The position numbers were made by a program, and so were the translations under genes. Positions 17,486 to 26,578 of a DNA stretch of 64,000 nt are shown piece after piece. This DNA is from Streptomyces sp. KMM 9044 (GTDB lineage: Bacteria; Actinomycetota; Actinomycetes; Streptomycetales; Streptomycetaceae), in the NCBI RefSeq assembly GCF_024701375.2, contig NZ_CP113910.1:6944001-7008000 (forward strand). Direction: 5' to 3'. The notes below the pieces were generated by a model. That model searched no databases. It was not told where the DNA came from and saw only the letters and a list, made by a program, of their open reading frames with translations. Position 1 is the stretch's first letter. Each line of letters begins with the position of its first letter.

Positions 17486-17534
17486 AAAGCGGAACGCTGC
17501 TCCGTATTATTTCCGGAGCGGCGTTCCGCTTTTT
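17486..17534. terminator. 19-bp intrinsic terminator with U-tract
   Basis: A 19-bp stem (17486-17504 with 17514-17532, one G-T pair) with a 9-base AT-rich loop is followed by a run of T and preceded by a run of A, so it is bidirectional. It follows the TAA at about 17485. An E. coli-style U-tract terminator is unusual among the hairpins of this window. Confidence 0.85.
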
Positions 17535-17616
17535 CGTGGTGTCGGAGTGGACGTCCGGCAACCAGGCCACGCCGCGCCCTACCACAACACCCCACTCCCT
17601 ATGGAGGAACACGGCC

Positions 17617-18636
17617 ATGCAATACCGCACCTTGGGCCGCACCGGCGTGCAGGTCAGCTCCCTCGCGCTCGGCGCGATGAACTTCGGCAGGATCGGACGC
17701 ACCACTCAGGACGAGGTCACCGCCGTCGTCGACGCCGCCCTGGAGGCAGGGATCAATCTCGTCGACACCGCCGACGCGTACAGCGGCGGCGAGTCGGAGG
17801 AGATGGTGGGCAGGGCCGTCGCCGGGCGTCGTGACGACATCGTGCTGGCCACGAAGGCGACGATGCCCATGGGGGACGAGCGAAATCATCAGGGCAGTTC
17901 GCGCCGCTGGCTGGTCACCGCCCTTGAGGACAGCCTGCGCCGCCTCGGCGTCGACCACGTCGACCTCTACCAGATCCACCGATGGGACCCGCACACCAGT
18001 GACGAGGAGACCCTGTCGGCGCTGACCGATCTGCAGCGCGCCGGAAAGATCCGCTACTTCGGCTCCTCGACCTTCCCGGCGCACCGGATCGTGCAGGCCC
18101 AGTGGGCCGCCCGTGACCATCGCCTGAGCCGCTACGTCACCGAACAGCCCAGTTACTCGATCCTGCAGCGCGGGATCGAGACCCACGTGCTGCCCGTGAC
18201 CGAGGAGTACGGCCTCGGCGTACTGGTGTGGAGCCCGTTGGCCTCCGGCTGGCTCTCGGGTGTGGTCCGCGAGGGCCGGGACGTCACCACCAACCGCTCC
18301 ACGTTCATGCCGCAGCGCTTCGACACCGCCGTCCCCTCCAACCGGGCCAGGCTCGACGCCGTCGAGCGACTCGCCAGGATCGCCGATGAGGCCGGCCTGA
18401 CCATGATTCAGCTGGCGCTCGGATTCGTGACCGCGCACCCCGCTGTGACCAGCGCGCTGATCGGCCCTCGCACACTGGACCACCTGCGCTCGCAACTTGC
18501 CGCCGTCGGCACCGTGCTCCCCGCCGACGTGCTGGACGCGATCGACGCCGTGGTCACCCCCGGCACCGACCTGGCCGCGCACGAGAAGAACGACACCCCG
18601 CCCGCGCTGCTCGACCCCTCGCTGCGCCGCCGTTGA
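17617..18636 (+). CDS. Aldo/keto reductase
   Basis: A 339-residue (beta/alpha)8-barrel NADPH-dependent reductase. The catalytic tetrad is visible: D50 and Y55 in D-T-A-D-A-Y, K80 in A-T-K, H121 in Q-I-H-R-W-D. C-terminal NADP-binding residues lie in A-L-I-G-P-R-T-L-D-H-L. It belongs to the YajO/Tas-like bacterial group acting on small aldehydes and ketones; the natural substrate is unknown. ATG 17617 follows GGAGG by nine bases. It stands alone between two terminators. Confidence 0.9.
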   Translation: MQYRTLGRTGVQVSSLALGAMNFGRIGRTTQDEVTAVVDAALEAGINLVDTADAYSGGESEEMVGRAVAGRRDDIVLATKATMPMGDERNHQGSSRRWLVTALEDSLRRLGVDHVDLYQIHRWDPHTSDEETLSALTDLQRAGKIRYFGSSTFPAHRIVQAQWAARDHRLSRYVTEQPSYSILQRGIETHVLPVTEEYGLGVLVWSPLASGWLSGVVREGRDVTTNRSTFMPQRFDTAVPSNRARLDAVERLARIADEAGLTMIQLALGFVTAHPAVTSALIGPRTLDHLRSQLAAVGTVLPADVLDAIDAVVTPGTDLAAHEKNDTPPALLDPSLRRR

Positions 18637-18673
18637 CCCTCCGGGGGCCGCGCGCCGAAGGGGAACGCGCACG

Positions 18674-18710
18674 GCAGGCCGTCGCACGGGTGCTCCCCGC
18701 GACGGCCTGC
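18674..18710 (+). terminator. Perfect 12-bp hairpin terminator
   Basis: GCAGGCCGTCGC pairs exactly with GCGACGGCCTGC across a 13-base loop, 37 bases after the aldo/keto reductase stop. The DNA from here to the riboswitch (18711-18929) shows no gene. Confidence 0.8.
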
Positions 18711-18929
18711 ACGGAACGCGCCGTGGCCGGCGCCGACGCAGGTCGCGGTCCGTTCGGGGCCAGAATGCCGGTGTCCACACCGGCGCGGCTCGGCGGGAGG
18801 CGTCCGTCCACCCGTGAGGACAGCTGCAGCGTACGCGTCCGAACCCTCTGAGCAGTCCCATGTCCGACCGGTCCGCCACCGACGGCACCGGACAGGGCAA
18901 CCCCATACGCTCCGTCCAGGCCGCCCGGC

Positions 18930-19135
18930 CGATCTTGGTACGCTTCCGAGCCAGTCGTGCCACATCCGAGGCCAGGGAATCCGGTGGAAATCCGGAACTG
19001 ACGCGCAGCGGTGAGGGGGGACGGGCGGAGCATTCATGACGCCACTGGGGCGGCCGGCCGGAAGAACGACGCGCACTGCCCCGGGAAGGCGCTCCGTCCG
19101 GGCGAACCCGAGTCCGAAGACCTGCTGGCACCAGG
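18930..19135 (+). ncRNA. Cobalamin riboswitch
   Basis: The aptamer core is well conserved: GGGAATCCGGTGGAAATCCGG (18976-18995, the B12-box region), then ACTGACGCGCAGCGGTGA, and later GAGTCCGAAGACCTGCTGG near 19110. Between them lies the expected variable arm. 5' and 3' segments (GAGCCAGTC near 18950, CTGCTGGC near 19125) can close the outer helix. It lies about 70 bases upstream of a vitamin-B12-type substrate-binding lipoprotein gene, the usual target. The downstream genes are broken, so it now controls nothing functional in this window. Ends are estimated to within 20 bases. Confidence 0.88.
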
Positions 19136-19204
19136 CCGCCATGGGCGGCGGGGTCCTCCGCAGGCCAGGCTCCGCGTGCGAGTCCCGACAGGCAAGGCGT
19201 CCCC

Positions 19205-20119
19205 GTGCCCCGTGCTCTCCCCGCTGCCGTGCCGCAAGCCCTTCTCATCGCTCCCGCCCTGCTGCTCACCGCCTGTGATGGTGACCCCGGAGACGACGGC
19301 GCCGGCAAGGGCCCGGACAAGCCCGCCGCGTCCGTCCACCCGCTCGCCCTCGACAACTGCGGACACCAGGTCACAGTGAAGTCCGTACACCAACGGGTCC
19401 TCTCCCTCAACCAGGGCACCACCGAGATCCTGCTCGCCCCCGGCCTCGCCGAACGCATGGCCGGCACCGCCACCTGGACCGACCCGGTGATGAAGGACCT
19501 CGAGAAGGCCGACGCGTCGGTGCCCCGCCTGGCGGACAACGGTCCGTCCTTCGAGAAGATGCTGGAACCGAACCCGACTTCGTCACCGCCTCCTTCGTCT
19601 CCACACTCGGCAGAGGCGGCGTCGCCACCCGTGAGCAGTTCGGGGAACTGGGCGTACCCACGTATGTCTCACCAGCCGACTGCGCCGCCGGAAAGGGCAA
19701 CGACAGCGGTGGTGACGGCTCCCGCAGTGAGCCGCTCGCCCTCGACACCGTCTACGCCGAAATACGCGACCCTGCGTGCGTGTTCGGCATCGAGGAACAC
19801 GGTGACAAGCTGGTCGCGGAACTGAAGGAGCGGGTACGCAAGGCCACCGACGGCCTGGACGCTTCCGGCACCTCCCTCATGTACCGGCTCGCCAACTCGC
19901 AGTCGCCCTACCTGGCAGGCTGCTGCGGCGCCCCCGGTGCCATCACCCGCGCGACCGGTGCCGAGAACGGCCTTCTCCGACACCCACGACGAGTGGCCGC
20001 AGATCAACCGGGAGACCGTCGCCGACCGCGGCCCCGACGTCATCGTCCTCGGCGACCTCACCCGCAGGTCCCGGACCGCGGAAACCGCCGAGGCGAAGAT
20101 CCGTTTCCTGGAGACCAAT
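19205..20119 (+). pseudogene. Cobalamin/iron-type ABC substrate-binding lipoprotein, frameshifted
   Basis: A GTG at 19205 starts a lipoprotein signal (L-L-L-T-A-C-D) and a BtuF/FepB-like binding protein (N-C-G-H-Q-V-T-V-K, then V-L-S-L-N-Q-G-T-T-E-I-L-L-A). The frame shifts at about 19568, continues in the second frame through F-G-E-L-G-V-P-T-Y-V-S-P and F-G-I-E-E-H-G-D-K-L-V, shifts again at about 19968 (F-S-D-T-H-D-E-W-P-Q-I-N), and breaks off after R-F-L-E-T-N. Two single-base changes and a 3' truncation disable it. Its place after a cobalamin riboswitch argues for B12 uptake. Confidence 0.8.
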
Positions 20120-20121
20120 AC

Positions 20122-20418
20122 GGCTCCGGCAAGTCGACACTGCTGCGCCTGCTGGCCGGCGTCCTCACGCCATCCGCCGGCGTCGTCCGGCTCGACGGCC
20201 GGGCCCTGCCCGAGGCCGGCCGCCGGGCCGTCGCGCGCGCCGAGGACACCCTCGTGGCCTGGAAGCGGGCCGAGAACAACAAGGGCACCTTCCCGCTGTC
20301 CGGCGGTGTCGTGGCCTTCAAGAACTTCGTGGGCGCGGCCAACGAGCGCAACACCGTCCGCGACACCCCGGTCACCGGCAACACCTGCACGCTCTTTGAG
20401 CCCGCCGGACTGTGCTGA
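20122..20418 (+). pseudogene. ABC ATPase fragment fused to an unknown C-terminus
   Basis: The sequence jumps into an ABC ATPase Walker A region (G-S-G-K-S-T-L-L-R-L-L-A-G-V-L-T-P-S-A-G) and runs about 45 codons before switching near 20250 to unrelated sequence ending V-T-G-N-T-C-T-L-F-E-P-A-G-L-C. The permease gene expected between binding protein and ATPase is gone, as is the rest of the ATPase. The last 55 codons look like the end of another, unrecognised protein. Confidence 0.65.
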
Positions 20419-20544
20419 ACTCCCCGCCGCACCACCGACCCGTCCCTCACCACCCCGCCCCCAGCTCCCGCCCTCCCTCGCCACGGCACAACAGAAGAAG
20501 CGAGGCGACGGATGGCGCCGGCCCCCGGCTGTGGGAGGACGGCG

Positions 20545-20899
20545 CGCCGGCCGGCCGGGCCCGGCTCATCGCCGGGGACCGCCGCCAGGACGTCCCCGTA
20601 CGGGCGGACCTCTGCCTCATCAAGAACGTTCTGGAGCGGGCACGACGACAGCACCCGCCGGGTCCTGGCCGGCATCCGCGCGGCCCGGAGCGCGCGCCGT
20701 CGTCATCGACAACCTCGTCGACGACACCCCGCCGATGCGGTTCACCACGGCCATGGACCTGCTGCTCCTCACCGTCGGCGGTGCCAAGCACACCCGGCAG
20801 AGCATGACCGGCCGGCTGACCGAGGCGGGCCTGGTCATCGGCGAGGTCCGGCCGGTCAACGCCTGCCCGCACGCCTTCGAGTGCACCGTCCCCGGCTGA
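20545..20899 (+). pseudogene. O-methyltransferase, C-terminal remnant, frameshifted
   Basis: The first frame reads L-I-A-G-D-R-R-Q-D-V-P-V-R-A-D-L-C-L-I-K-N-V-L, matching the D-F-F-x-x-V-P-x-A-D-x-Y-x-L-K-x-V-L-H motif of SAM-dependent O-methyltransferases (methyltransferase family 2). After a shift the second frame continues D-D-S-T-R-R-V-L, then V-V-I-D-N-L-V-D and M-D-L-L-L-L-T-V-G-G-A-K-H-T to a normal C-terminus. The N-terminal half is missing. Confidence 0.7.
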
Positions 20900-20924
20900 T
20901 CCGTACCGCACCGGCCGGGTCCAG

Positions 20925-20973
20925 CCCCGAGGCCGCCGGTCCCGCGACACGCACGGGACCAGCGGCCTCGGGG
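20925..20973. terminator. 20-bp hairpin ending the pigment operon
   Basis: Two 20-base arms (20925-20944 and 20954-20973) pair with a single G-T position and a 9-base loop. The hairpin starts 18 bases past the stop of the last pigment gene on the minus strand and also ends the methyltransferase remnant on the plus strand. Confidence 0.85.
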
Positions 20974-20990
20974 CGTTCCGGGCCGGCCGC

Positions 20991-21326
20991 TCAGGAGCCG
21001 GCGCCGCGCTCCCAGTGGTAGAAGCACTGCGCCATGGCGTCCTTGGGGCTGCGCCAGGTCCGGGGGTTGTACGGGCTGACGTACGCCTCCAGCTGTTCGC
21101 TGATGCCGCGGAACTCGGGGTGTCCGGCCACCTTCGCGATGGCGGGCGCCGGGTCCCGCTCGGACTCGATGAGGTGCAGATACACGTCGTCGCCGAACTG
21201 GAAGAGCCGGCGTCCGCTCACCCCGATCAGGCCAGGCAGTTCACCCCGGTCGGAGGCGGCGAACACATCGGCGATCTGTGACGCCGAGCCGGGCGCCATA
21301 CGGGCCACGATGAGTGCGTGGTGCAT
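20991..21326 (-). CDS. whiE-ORFVII: TcmI-type polyketide cyclase (WhiE ORFVII)
   Basis: A 111-residue TcmI-family cyclase with the dimeric alpha/beta-barrel fold. It has the family's A-L-I-V-A-R-M-A-P-G start, L-F-Q-F-G-D-D-V-Y-L-H-L-I-E and a C-terminal F-Y-H-W-E-R. It directs late ring closure of the aromatic polyketide. It is the last gene of the minus-strand pigment operon, 28 bases after the aromatase gene, and is followed by a strong hairpin. In Streptomyces the WhiE product is the grey spore pigment, made late in sporulation. Confidence 0.9.
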   Translation of the reverse strand: MHHALIVARMAPGSASQIADVFAASDRGELPGLIGVSGRRLFQFGDDVYLHLIESERDPAPAIAKVAGHPEFRGISEQLEAYVSPYNPRTWRSPKDAMAQCFYHWERGAGS

Positions 21327-21354
21327 CGACGGTCCTTTCCGGATCGGTCGGCGG

Positions 21355-22100
<746 letters not shown>

Positions 22101-22127
22101 GTGTGTCTGCTCCTTCCGCGCCCGGAC

Positions 22128-23378
22128 CTACCGGGCGGATTCGCCGCCGCGGCGCACGACCAGCGCCGCGTTGGAGCCCATGAGTCCCCTGCTGAGGACG
22201 AGGGCCGTGCGCAGCTCGGCGGGCCGAGCACGCGCCATCACCAGGTCGAGGTCGTGGCAGATGTCGAACACGTTGGGCGTGGGCGGCACCTGGTCGTGTT
22301 CCATGGCGAGCACCGCGGCCACCGTGTCCAGCACGGGCGCCGCGCAGTGGGCCCGTCCGAAACCGGTCTTCGGCGCAGTGACGGGTACCCGCCTGCCGTG
22401 CGCGCCCAGCGCGTCGGCGATCGCCAGCGCCTCGGCGCGGTCCGCCTCCGGTACGCCCATCGCGTCGGCGAACACCACGTCGATGTCCTCCGGCGCGGCG
22501 CCCGCCTCGTCGAGGGCGCCGCGGATCGCGCGGGCCAGACCCTCCCGCGACTCCTCCCACCGAGAGGCGCCGGTGAAGGTGGCGGCATGGCCGGCGAGGG
22601 TGGCCCGCACCGGTACCCCCCGCTCGCGGGCCCGTTTCTCGTCCTCGACGACGAGCAGCGCACCGCCCTCGGCGGGCACGAACCCGCAGGCCTTCGCGGT
22701 GAAGGGGCGGTAGGCGAGGTCCGGGTCCTCGACGGCGCTGATCTCGGGGTAGCCGAGCTGGCAGACCATCGAGTACGGGGCCAGCGGGGCCTCCGCGGCC
22801 CCGACGACCATCGTGTCGGTGCCGCGCCGGACCGCACCGGCGGCGTGTGCGAGGGAGTCGAGACCACCGGCCTCGTCGCTCGCCACCACACCGCACGGGC
22901 CCTTGAAACCGCTGCGGATGGAGATCTGTCCGGTGCTCGCGGCGTAGAACCAGGCGATGGACTGGTACGGGCCGACGAACCGGGGGCCCTGCCCCCACAG
23001 CTTCTGCAGCTCACGCTGCCCGAACTCACCGCCGCCGGAGCCGGCCGCGGTGACCACGCCGACGGAGAACGGCTCCGCGGGATCACCGCTGCCGAGCCCG
23101 GCGTCGTCGAGGGCGAGGGCGGCAGCCGCCATCGCGAAATGACTGAACCGGTCGGTCTGGACCAGGAACCGGTCCTCGATGAGGGCCGCCGCGTCGAAGG
23201 AGCGGACCTCGCCCGCCACCCGCAGCGGCAGGTGCCCGCAGCCCTCACGGGTGATGCGGTCCAGCACGCCGATGCCTTCACTGACGGACTTCCAGTAGGC
23301 GTCGGTCCGCTGCCCGTTGGGTGCGATCACACCGATGCCGGTGACGGCCGCGCGGCGGGGTTGCCGAGTGCTGCTCAT
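22128..23378 (-). CDS. whiE-ORFIV: Ketosynthase beta subunit / chain-length factor (WhiE ORFIV)
   Basis: A 416-residue KS-beta partner that sets chain length. It has the thiolase fold but lacks the active-site Cys: the segment aligned with the KS-alpha C169 reads A-S-D-E-A-G-G, so position 169 is Glu. Many chain-length factors have Gln at this site. The ATG at 23378 overlaps the KS-alpha stop (ATGA), which fits the 1:1 translational coupling expected for the heterodimer. Confidence 0.95.
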   Translation of the reverse strand: MSSTRQPRRAAVTGIGVIAPNGQRTDAYWKSVSEGIGVLDRITREGCGHLPLRVAGEVRSFDAAALIEDRFLVQTDRFSHFAMAAAALALDDAGLGSGDPAEPFSVGVVTAAGSGGGEFGQRELQKLWGQGPRFVGPYQSIAWFYAASTGQISIRSGFKGPCGVVASDEAGGLDSLAHAAGAVRRGTDTMVVGAAEAPLAPYSMVCQLGYPEISAVEDPDLAYRPFTAKACGFVPAEGGALLVVEDEKRARERGVPVRATLAGHAATFTGASRWEESREGLARAIRGALDEAGAAPEDIDVVFADAMGVPEADRAEALAIADALGAHGRRVPVTAPKTGFGRAHCAAPVLDTVAAVLAMEHDQVPPTPNVFDICHDLDLVMARARPAELRTALVLSRGLMGSNAALVVRRGGESAR

Positions 23379-24643
23379 GGTGTCCTCCCACCCGGCCCGG
23401 TCAGCAGTACCGCGGACTGGAAGCCGCCGAAGCCGCTGCCGACGGAGAGCACGTTCCTCAGCTTCCGGGGGCGGGCGGTGCGCGGCACGTAGTCCAGGTC
23501 GCACTCGGGGTCGGGGGTCTCGTAGTTCGCCGTCGGCGGTACGGCCTGGTGCCGCAGGGCGAGCACGCAGGCCACCACCTCGATCGCGCCGATCGCGCCC
23601 AGCGAGTGCCCCACCATCGACTTGATGGAGCTCATGGGCGTGTCGTAGGCGTGGGCCCCGAGGGACCGCTTCACCGCGGCCGTCTCATGCCGGTCGTTCT
23701 GCCGGGTGCCGGAGCCGTGCGCGTTGACGTAGTCGATCAGTGTGGGATCGATACGGGCCTGGTCGAGGGTGCTGTTGATGGCCCGCGCCATCTCCAGGCC
23801 CTCGGTGGTCAGACCGGTCATGTGGTAGGCGTTGCCGTACGTGGCGTAACCGCCGATCTCGCAGTGGATCCGCGCGCCACGGGCCCGCGCGTGCTCGTAC
23901 TCCTCGAGGACCAGGACAGCCGCGCCCTCGCCCATCACGAACCCGTCGCGGTGCGCGTCGAAGGGGCGGGAGGCGTGCTCCGGGTCGTCGTTGTTCGGCG
24001 ACGTCGCCTTGATGGCGTCGAAGCACGCCATCGTGATCGGCGAGATCGGAGAGTCGGAGGCCCCGGCGATGCAGACGTCGGCCCGGCCCTCGGCGATGGT
24101 GTGGAAGCCGTATCCGACCGCGTCGAGCCCGGAGGTGCAGCCCGTGGAGACGGTCTGCACCGGGCCCCGCGCGCCGAACCGCTCGGCGACGACCGAGGCG
24201 AGCGTGCTCGGCTGGAACGCCAGGTGCAGCTTGGGGTCGGCCGCCCGGTGGTCCACGTTCCAGCGGGTGCCGTGCTCGCTGACCTGGACGTAGTCGTGCT
24301 CCAGCCGGGTGGTGCCGCCGACCGCGCTGCCCAGCGACACCGCGGTGCGCCACGGGTCGTCGCCGGCCTGGTCGAGCCCGGAGTCGCGGACCGCCTCCCC
24401 GGCGGCGACCACGGCGAACTGGATGTACCGGTCGGCGTGCTGGCACAGATCCGGATCGAGTCCGTGGTCGAACGGGTCGAAGTCGCACTCGGCGGCTATC
24501 CGCGAGCGCAGGCCGCTCGGGTCGAACAGGGTGATGCCGCGGGTCGCGGTGCGACCGGCCGCCAGAAGGTCCCAGAACGCCGTCGCCCCGGTGCCGCCGG
24601 GAGCGACCACCCCGATACCGGTGACGGCCACCCGGCGGGTCAC
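23375..24643 (-). CDS. whiE-ORFIII: Ketosynthase alpha subunit of the pigment PKS (WhiE ORFIII)
   Basis: A 422-residue beta-ketoacyl synthase that condenses malonyl units. Catalytic residues are all present: C169 in S-T-G-C-T-S-G, H309 in N-A-H-G-S-G-T, K341 and H346 in [10 protein letters not shown]. The GTG start at 24643 overlaps the cupin stop (GTGA), and the stop overlaps the chain-length-factor start, forming a tightly coupled unit. Confidence 0.96.
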   Translation of the reverse strand: MTRRVAVTGIGVVAPGGTGATAFWDLLAAGRTATRGITLFDPSGLRSRIAAECDFDPFDHGLDPDLCQHADRYIQFAVVAAGEAVRDSGLDQAGDDPWRTAVSLGSAVGGTTRLEHDYVQVSEHGTRWNVDHRAADPKLHLAFQPSTLASVVAERFGARGPVQTVSTGCTSGLDAVGYGFHTIAEGRADVCIAGASDSPISPITMACFDAIKATSPNNDDPEHASRPFDAHRDGFVMGEGAAVLVLEEYEHARARGARIHCEIGGYATYGNAYHMTGLTTEGLEMARAINSTLDQARIDPTLIDYVNAHGSGTRQNDRHETAAVKRSLGAHAYDTPMSSIKSMVGHSLGAIGAIEVVACVLALRHQAVPPTANYETPDPECDLDYVPRTARPRKLRNVLSVGSGFGGFQSAVLLTGPGGRTP

Positions 24644-25122
24644 TTTATAGCCTCACTGCGCCCGGCCGGCCGGCCCTGTCCGGTCCCGGACGCGACCGGC
24701 CCGCCCACGGTCAGCTGGGGGCCGGCCTCGGAGCCGGCGTTCTCCTCGGTGTCGACGTGCCCGAGGCTCGGATGCGGGGCCAGCGGGCCCAGGTGGAAGA
24801 CCATGCGGGCCTCGGCGTCGGAGACGTTGCGGAAGCGGTGCCGCATGTCGATCGGGATCATCAGACCCTGCTCGGCCCGCAGCGCGAACGGCTCCCCGTC
24901 CAAATCGACTTCGAGCGCGCCGCTGACGACGTACACGAACTCCTCGGAGTACGGGTGGTAGTGCTCGCCGATGCGCTCACCGGGCTGGATGACGGCCAGA
25001 CCCATGAAGCCGCTGGTGGAACCCACCGTGGCCGGGGTGAGGAGGGTCCTGAGGTCGCCTCCGCGCCTTCTGTTGGGTTCCGTCTCGCTCAGGTCCACGA
25101 TGCGTGGATGCTGCTTGGACAT
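24640..25122 (-). CDS. whiE-ORFII: Cupin protein of the spore-pigment cluster (WhiE ORFII)
   Basis: A 160-residue single-domain cupin. The metal-binding motif 1 is visible as [10 protein letters not shown] (about 60-69) and motif 2 as H-R-F-R-N near 103. Cupins in aromatic PKS clusters act as cyclases or oxygenases; the role of this one in pigment assembly is not established. ATG 25122 was chosen because it follows GGAGG-type sequence (GGAGGTACC). It overlaps the ketosynthase gene by four bases. Confidence 0.9.
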   Translation of the reverse strand: MSKQHPRIVDLSETEPNRRRGGDLRTLLTPATVGSTSGFMGLAVIQPGERIGEHYHPYSEEFVYVVSGALEVDLDGEPFALRAEQGLMIPIDMRHRFRNVSDAEARMVFHLGPLAPHPSLGHVDTEENAGSEAGPQLTVGGPVASGTGQGRPAGRSEAIK

Positions 25123-25191
25123 GGTTGGTACCTCCGGGTGGGGCGGGGGGGCGCCCGGGCGGCCGGCCGCGGACGTCACCACGTTTTGCCG

Positions 25192-26331
25192 TCAGGAATC
25201 CGCTGCGCTGCGGTCGGTGACGGGCAGCATGTCGGCGTGCGACAGCAGCCGGTTGAGATTGCGCTCCGAGTTCAGCGGGACGTCGACGCCGACCGCAGCG
25301 CCGTCCAGGAGCCGCTCCAGCTCCGCCGCCCTCCCCGCACCCTTGACGCCCAGGGCCCATTCGGGGTCGCGGTCGAGGTCGCCGGTGACGTCGACCATGC
25401 GGACCACGATGTCGTCGCGCTGGAAGACGGTGCTCGTGAAGACGCGGCTGTCCGGGTCGCAGGCCGCGGCCTGGTCCTGATGGGCGAGGAACCGGGCCAG
25501 CTCCATGCCCCGGCCCTGGACGGCCGGGTAGTACAGCGCGTGCCGCCGCAGACCGGCGGGCTCGGGGCCGTCCGCGCGGACGTGGTGCACGGAGGGGAGC
25601 GCGGCCCGGGTGAAGAACACCCGCGCCGAGCCGGGATCGGACAGATCCCGCTCCTGCTCCAGGTGGGGGTCTATGGCCGTTTCGACTGCCCGGATCTCGG
25701 GCCGGGCGGCCACGTGGCGCAGCGCTGCGGCCAGGTCCCCCTCGACCTCCATGCACCGCACCACGCGGTTGCCGTGCATGAACACGGAGGTGCGACGCAG
25801 TCTCGTGTCCGTTTCCAGCAGGGCCTTGGGAGACGTGTACCCGGCCAGGTGCTCCGCGACCTTGGACTCGCTGCCCGGCTTGACGGTGAAAGTGAGCGCG
25901 TGGCGGGCCACCCCGGCGCCCACACGGACCTGCGCCTGCAGACCGGACCGCGTCTTCGCCCCGGGGCGCGGCTCCGTCTCGCGCAGGACGCTGTAGCGCA
26001 CGGAGCGGGTGTCGCGGACACAGCTGTGCATCGGGCGGACGATCTCGATGTGCTCCTCGCTGTTCACCCAGGCGAGGAAAGGGAGTGCGCTCTCCCACTC
26101 GCTGGTGATGAGCCACTGCGAGGGGTTCTCGATCGACTGGCAGAGCTGGTCCTGGATGTGCCCGGGAATGGAAGCGACCTTGCTGCTCATGTGTTCGTAA
26201 GCCTCGAGGAACTGCTCCTGCGCCCCGTCGTACAGGTCGAGCAGCAGAATCACCCGCAGCCTGGATCCGTCGAACGCCGACTGCGCTATGCGTCCCGCCA
26301 TGGGTCCGGTCGTGCGTTCCGTCGTGGTCAT
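25192..26331 (-). CDS. whiE-ORFI: SchA/CurD-like protein of the spore-pigment cluster (WhiE ORFI)
   Basis: A 379-residue protein of the SchA/CurD family, found only in spore-pigment-type clusters. It appears built of repeated ferredoxin-like alpha/beta units: V-I-L-L-L-D-L-Y-D-G-A-Q-E-Q-F-L, then H-A-L-T-F-T-V-K-P-G-S, then L-Y-Y-P-A-V-Q-G. The biochemical role is unknown. ATG 26331 follows GAGGAGAGG. It is the first gene of the minus-strand operon and is divergent from the hydroxylase gene. Confidence 0.9.
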   Translation of the reverse strand: MTTTERTTGPMAGRIAQSAFDGSRLRVILLLDLYDGAQEQFLEAYEHMSSKVASIPGHIQDQLCQSIENPSQWLITSEWESALPFLAWVNSEEHIEIVRPMHSCVRDTRSVRYSVLRETEPRPGAKTRSGLQAQVRVGAGVARHALTFTVKPGSESKVAEHLAGYTSPKALLETDTRLRRTSVFMHGNRVVRCMEVEGDLAAALRHVAARPEIRAVETAIDPHLEQERDLSDPGSARVFFTRAALPSVHHVRADGPEPAGLRRHALYYPAVQGRGMELARFLAHQDQAAACDPDSRVFTSTVFQRDDIVVRMVDVTGDLDRDPEWALGVKGAGRAAELERLLDGAAVGVDVPLNSERNLNRLLSHADMLPVTDRSAADS

Positions 26332-26578
26332 CCGGCGCACCTCTCCTCTTCTTCACGAAAGGCTCTTCAGTGGAGGTCGGAAACGGCCTCGTCGCCGAAA
26401 CGGCAGGGCTCGCCCTGAACCGATCATTGACGCGCCCCGCGATGTGCGCGAGACACACGGAGCAGGTGGGTGAACCACGCGCCAACCGGGTGCCGCCGGG
26501 ACGCGAATCGGTCCGTAACGGGCATGGATGCGGCGTCCTGTTCCCTCGCCCGTCGAGGGCGACGCTGGAGGAACTTCA
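26332..26578. promoter_or_regulatory. Divergent promoter region of the spore-pigment cluster
   Basis: The 247 bases between the divergent whiE operon and hydroxylase gene must hold both start sites. In S. coelicolor the equivalent two promoters are under sporulation control, one needing sigma-F. I could not place -10 or -35 elements with confidence. Confidence 0.5.
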
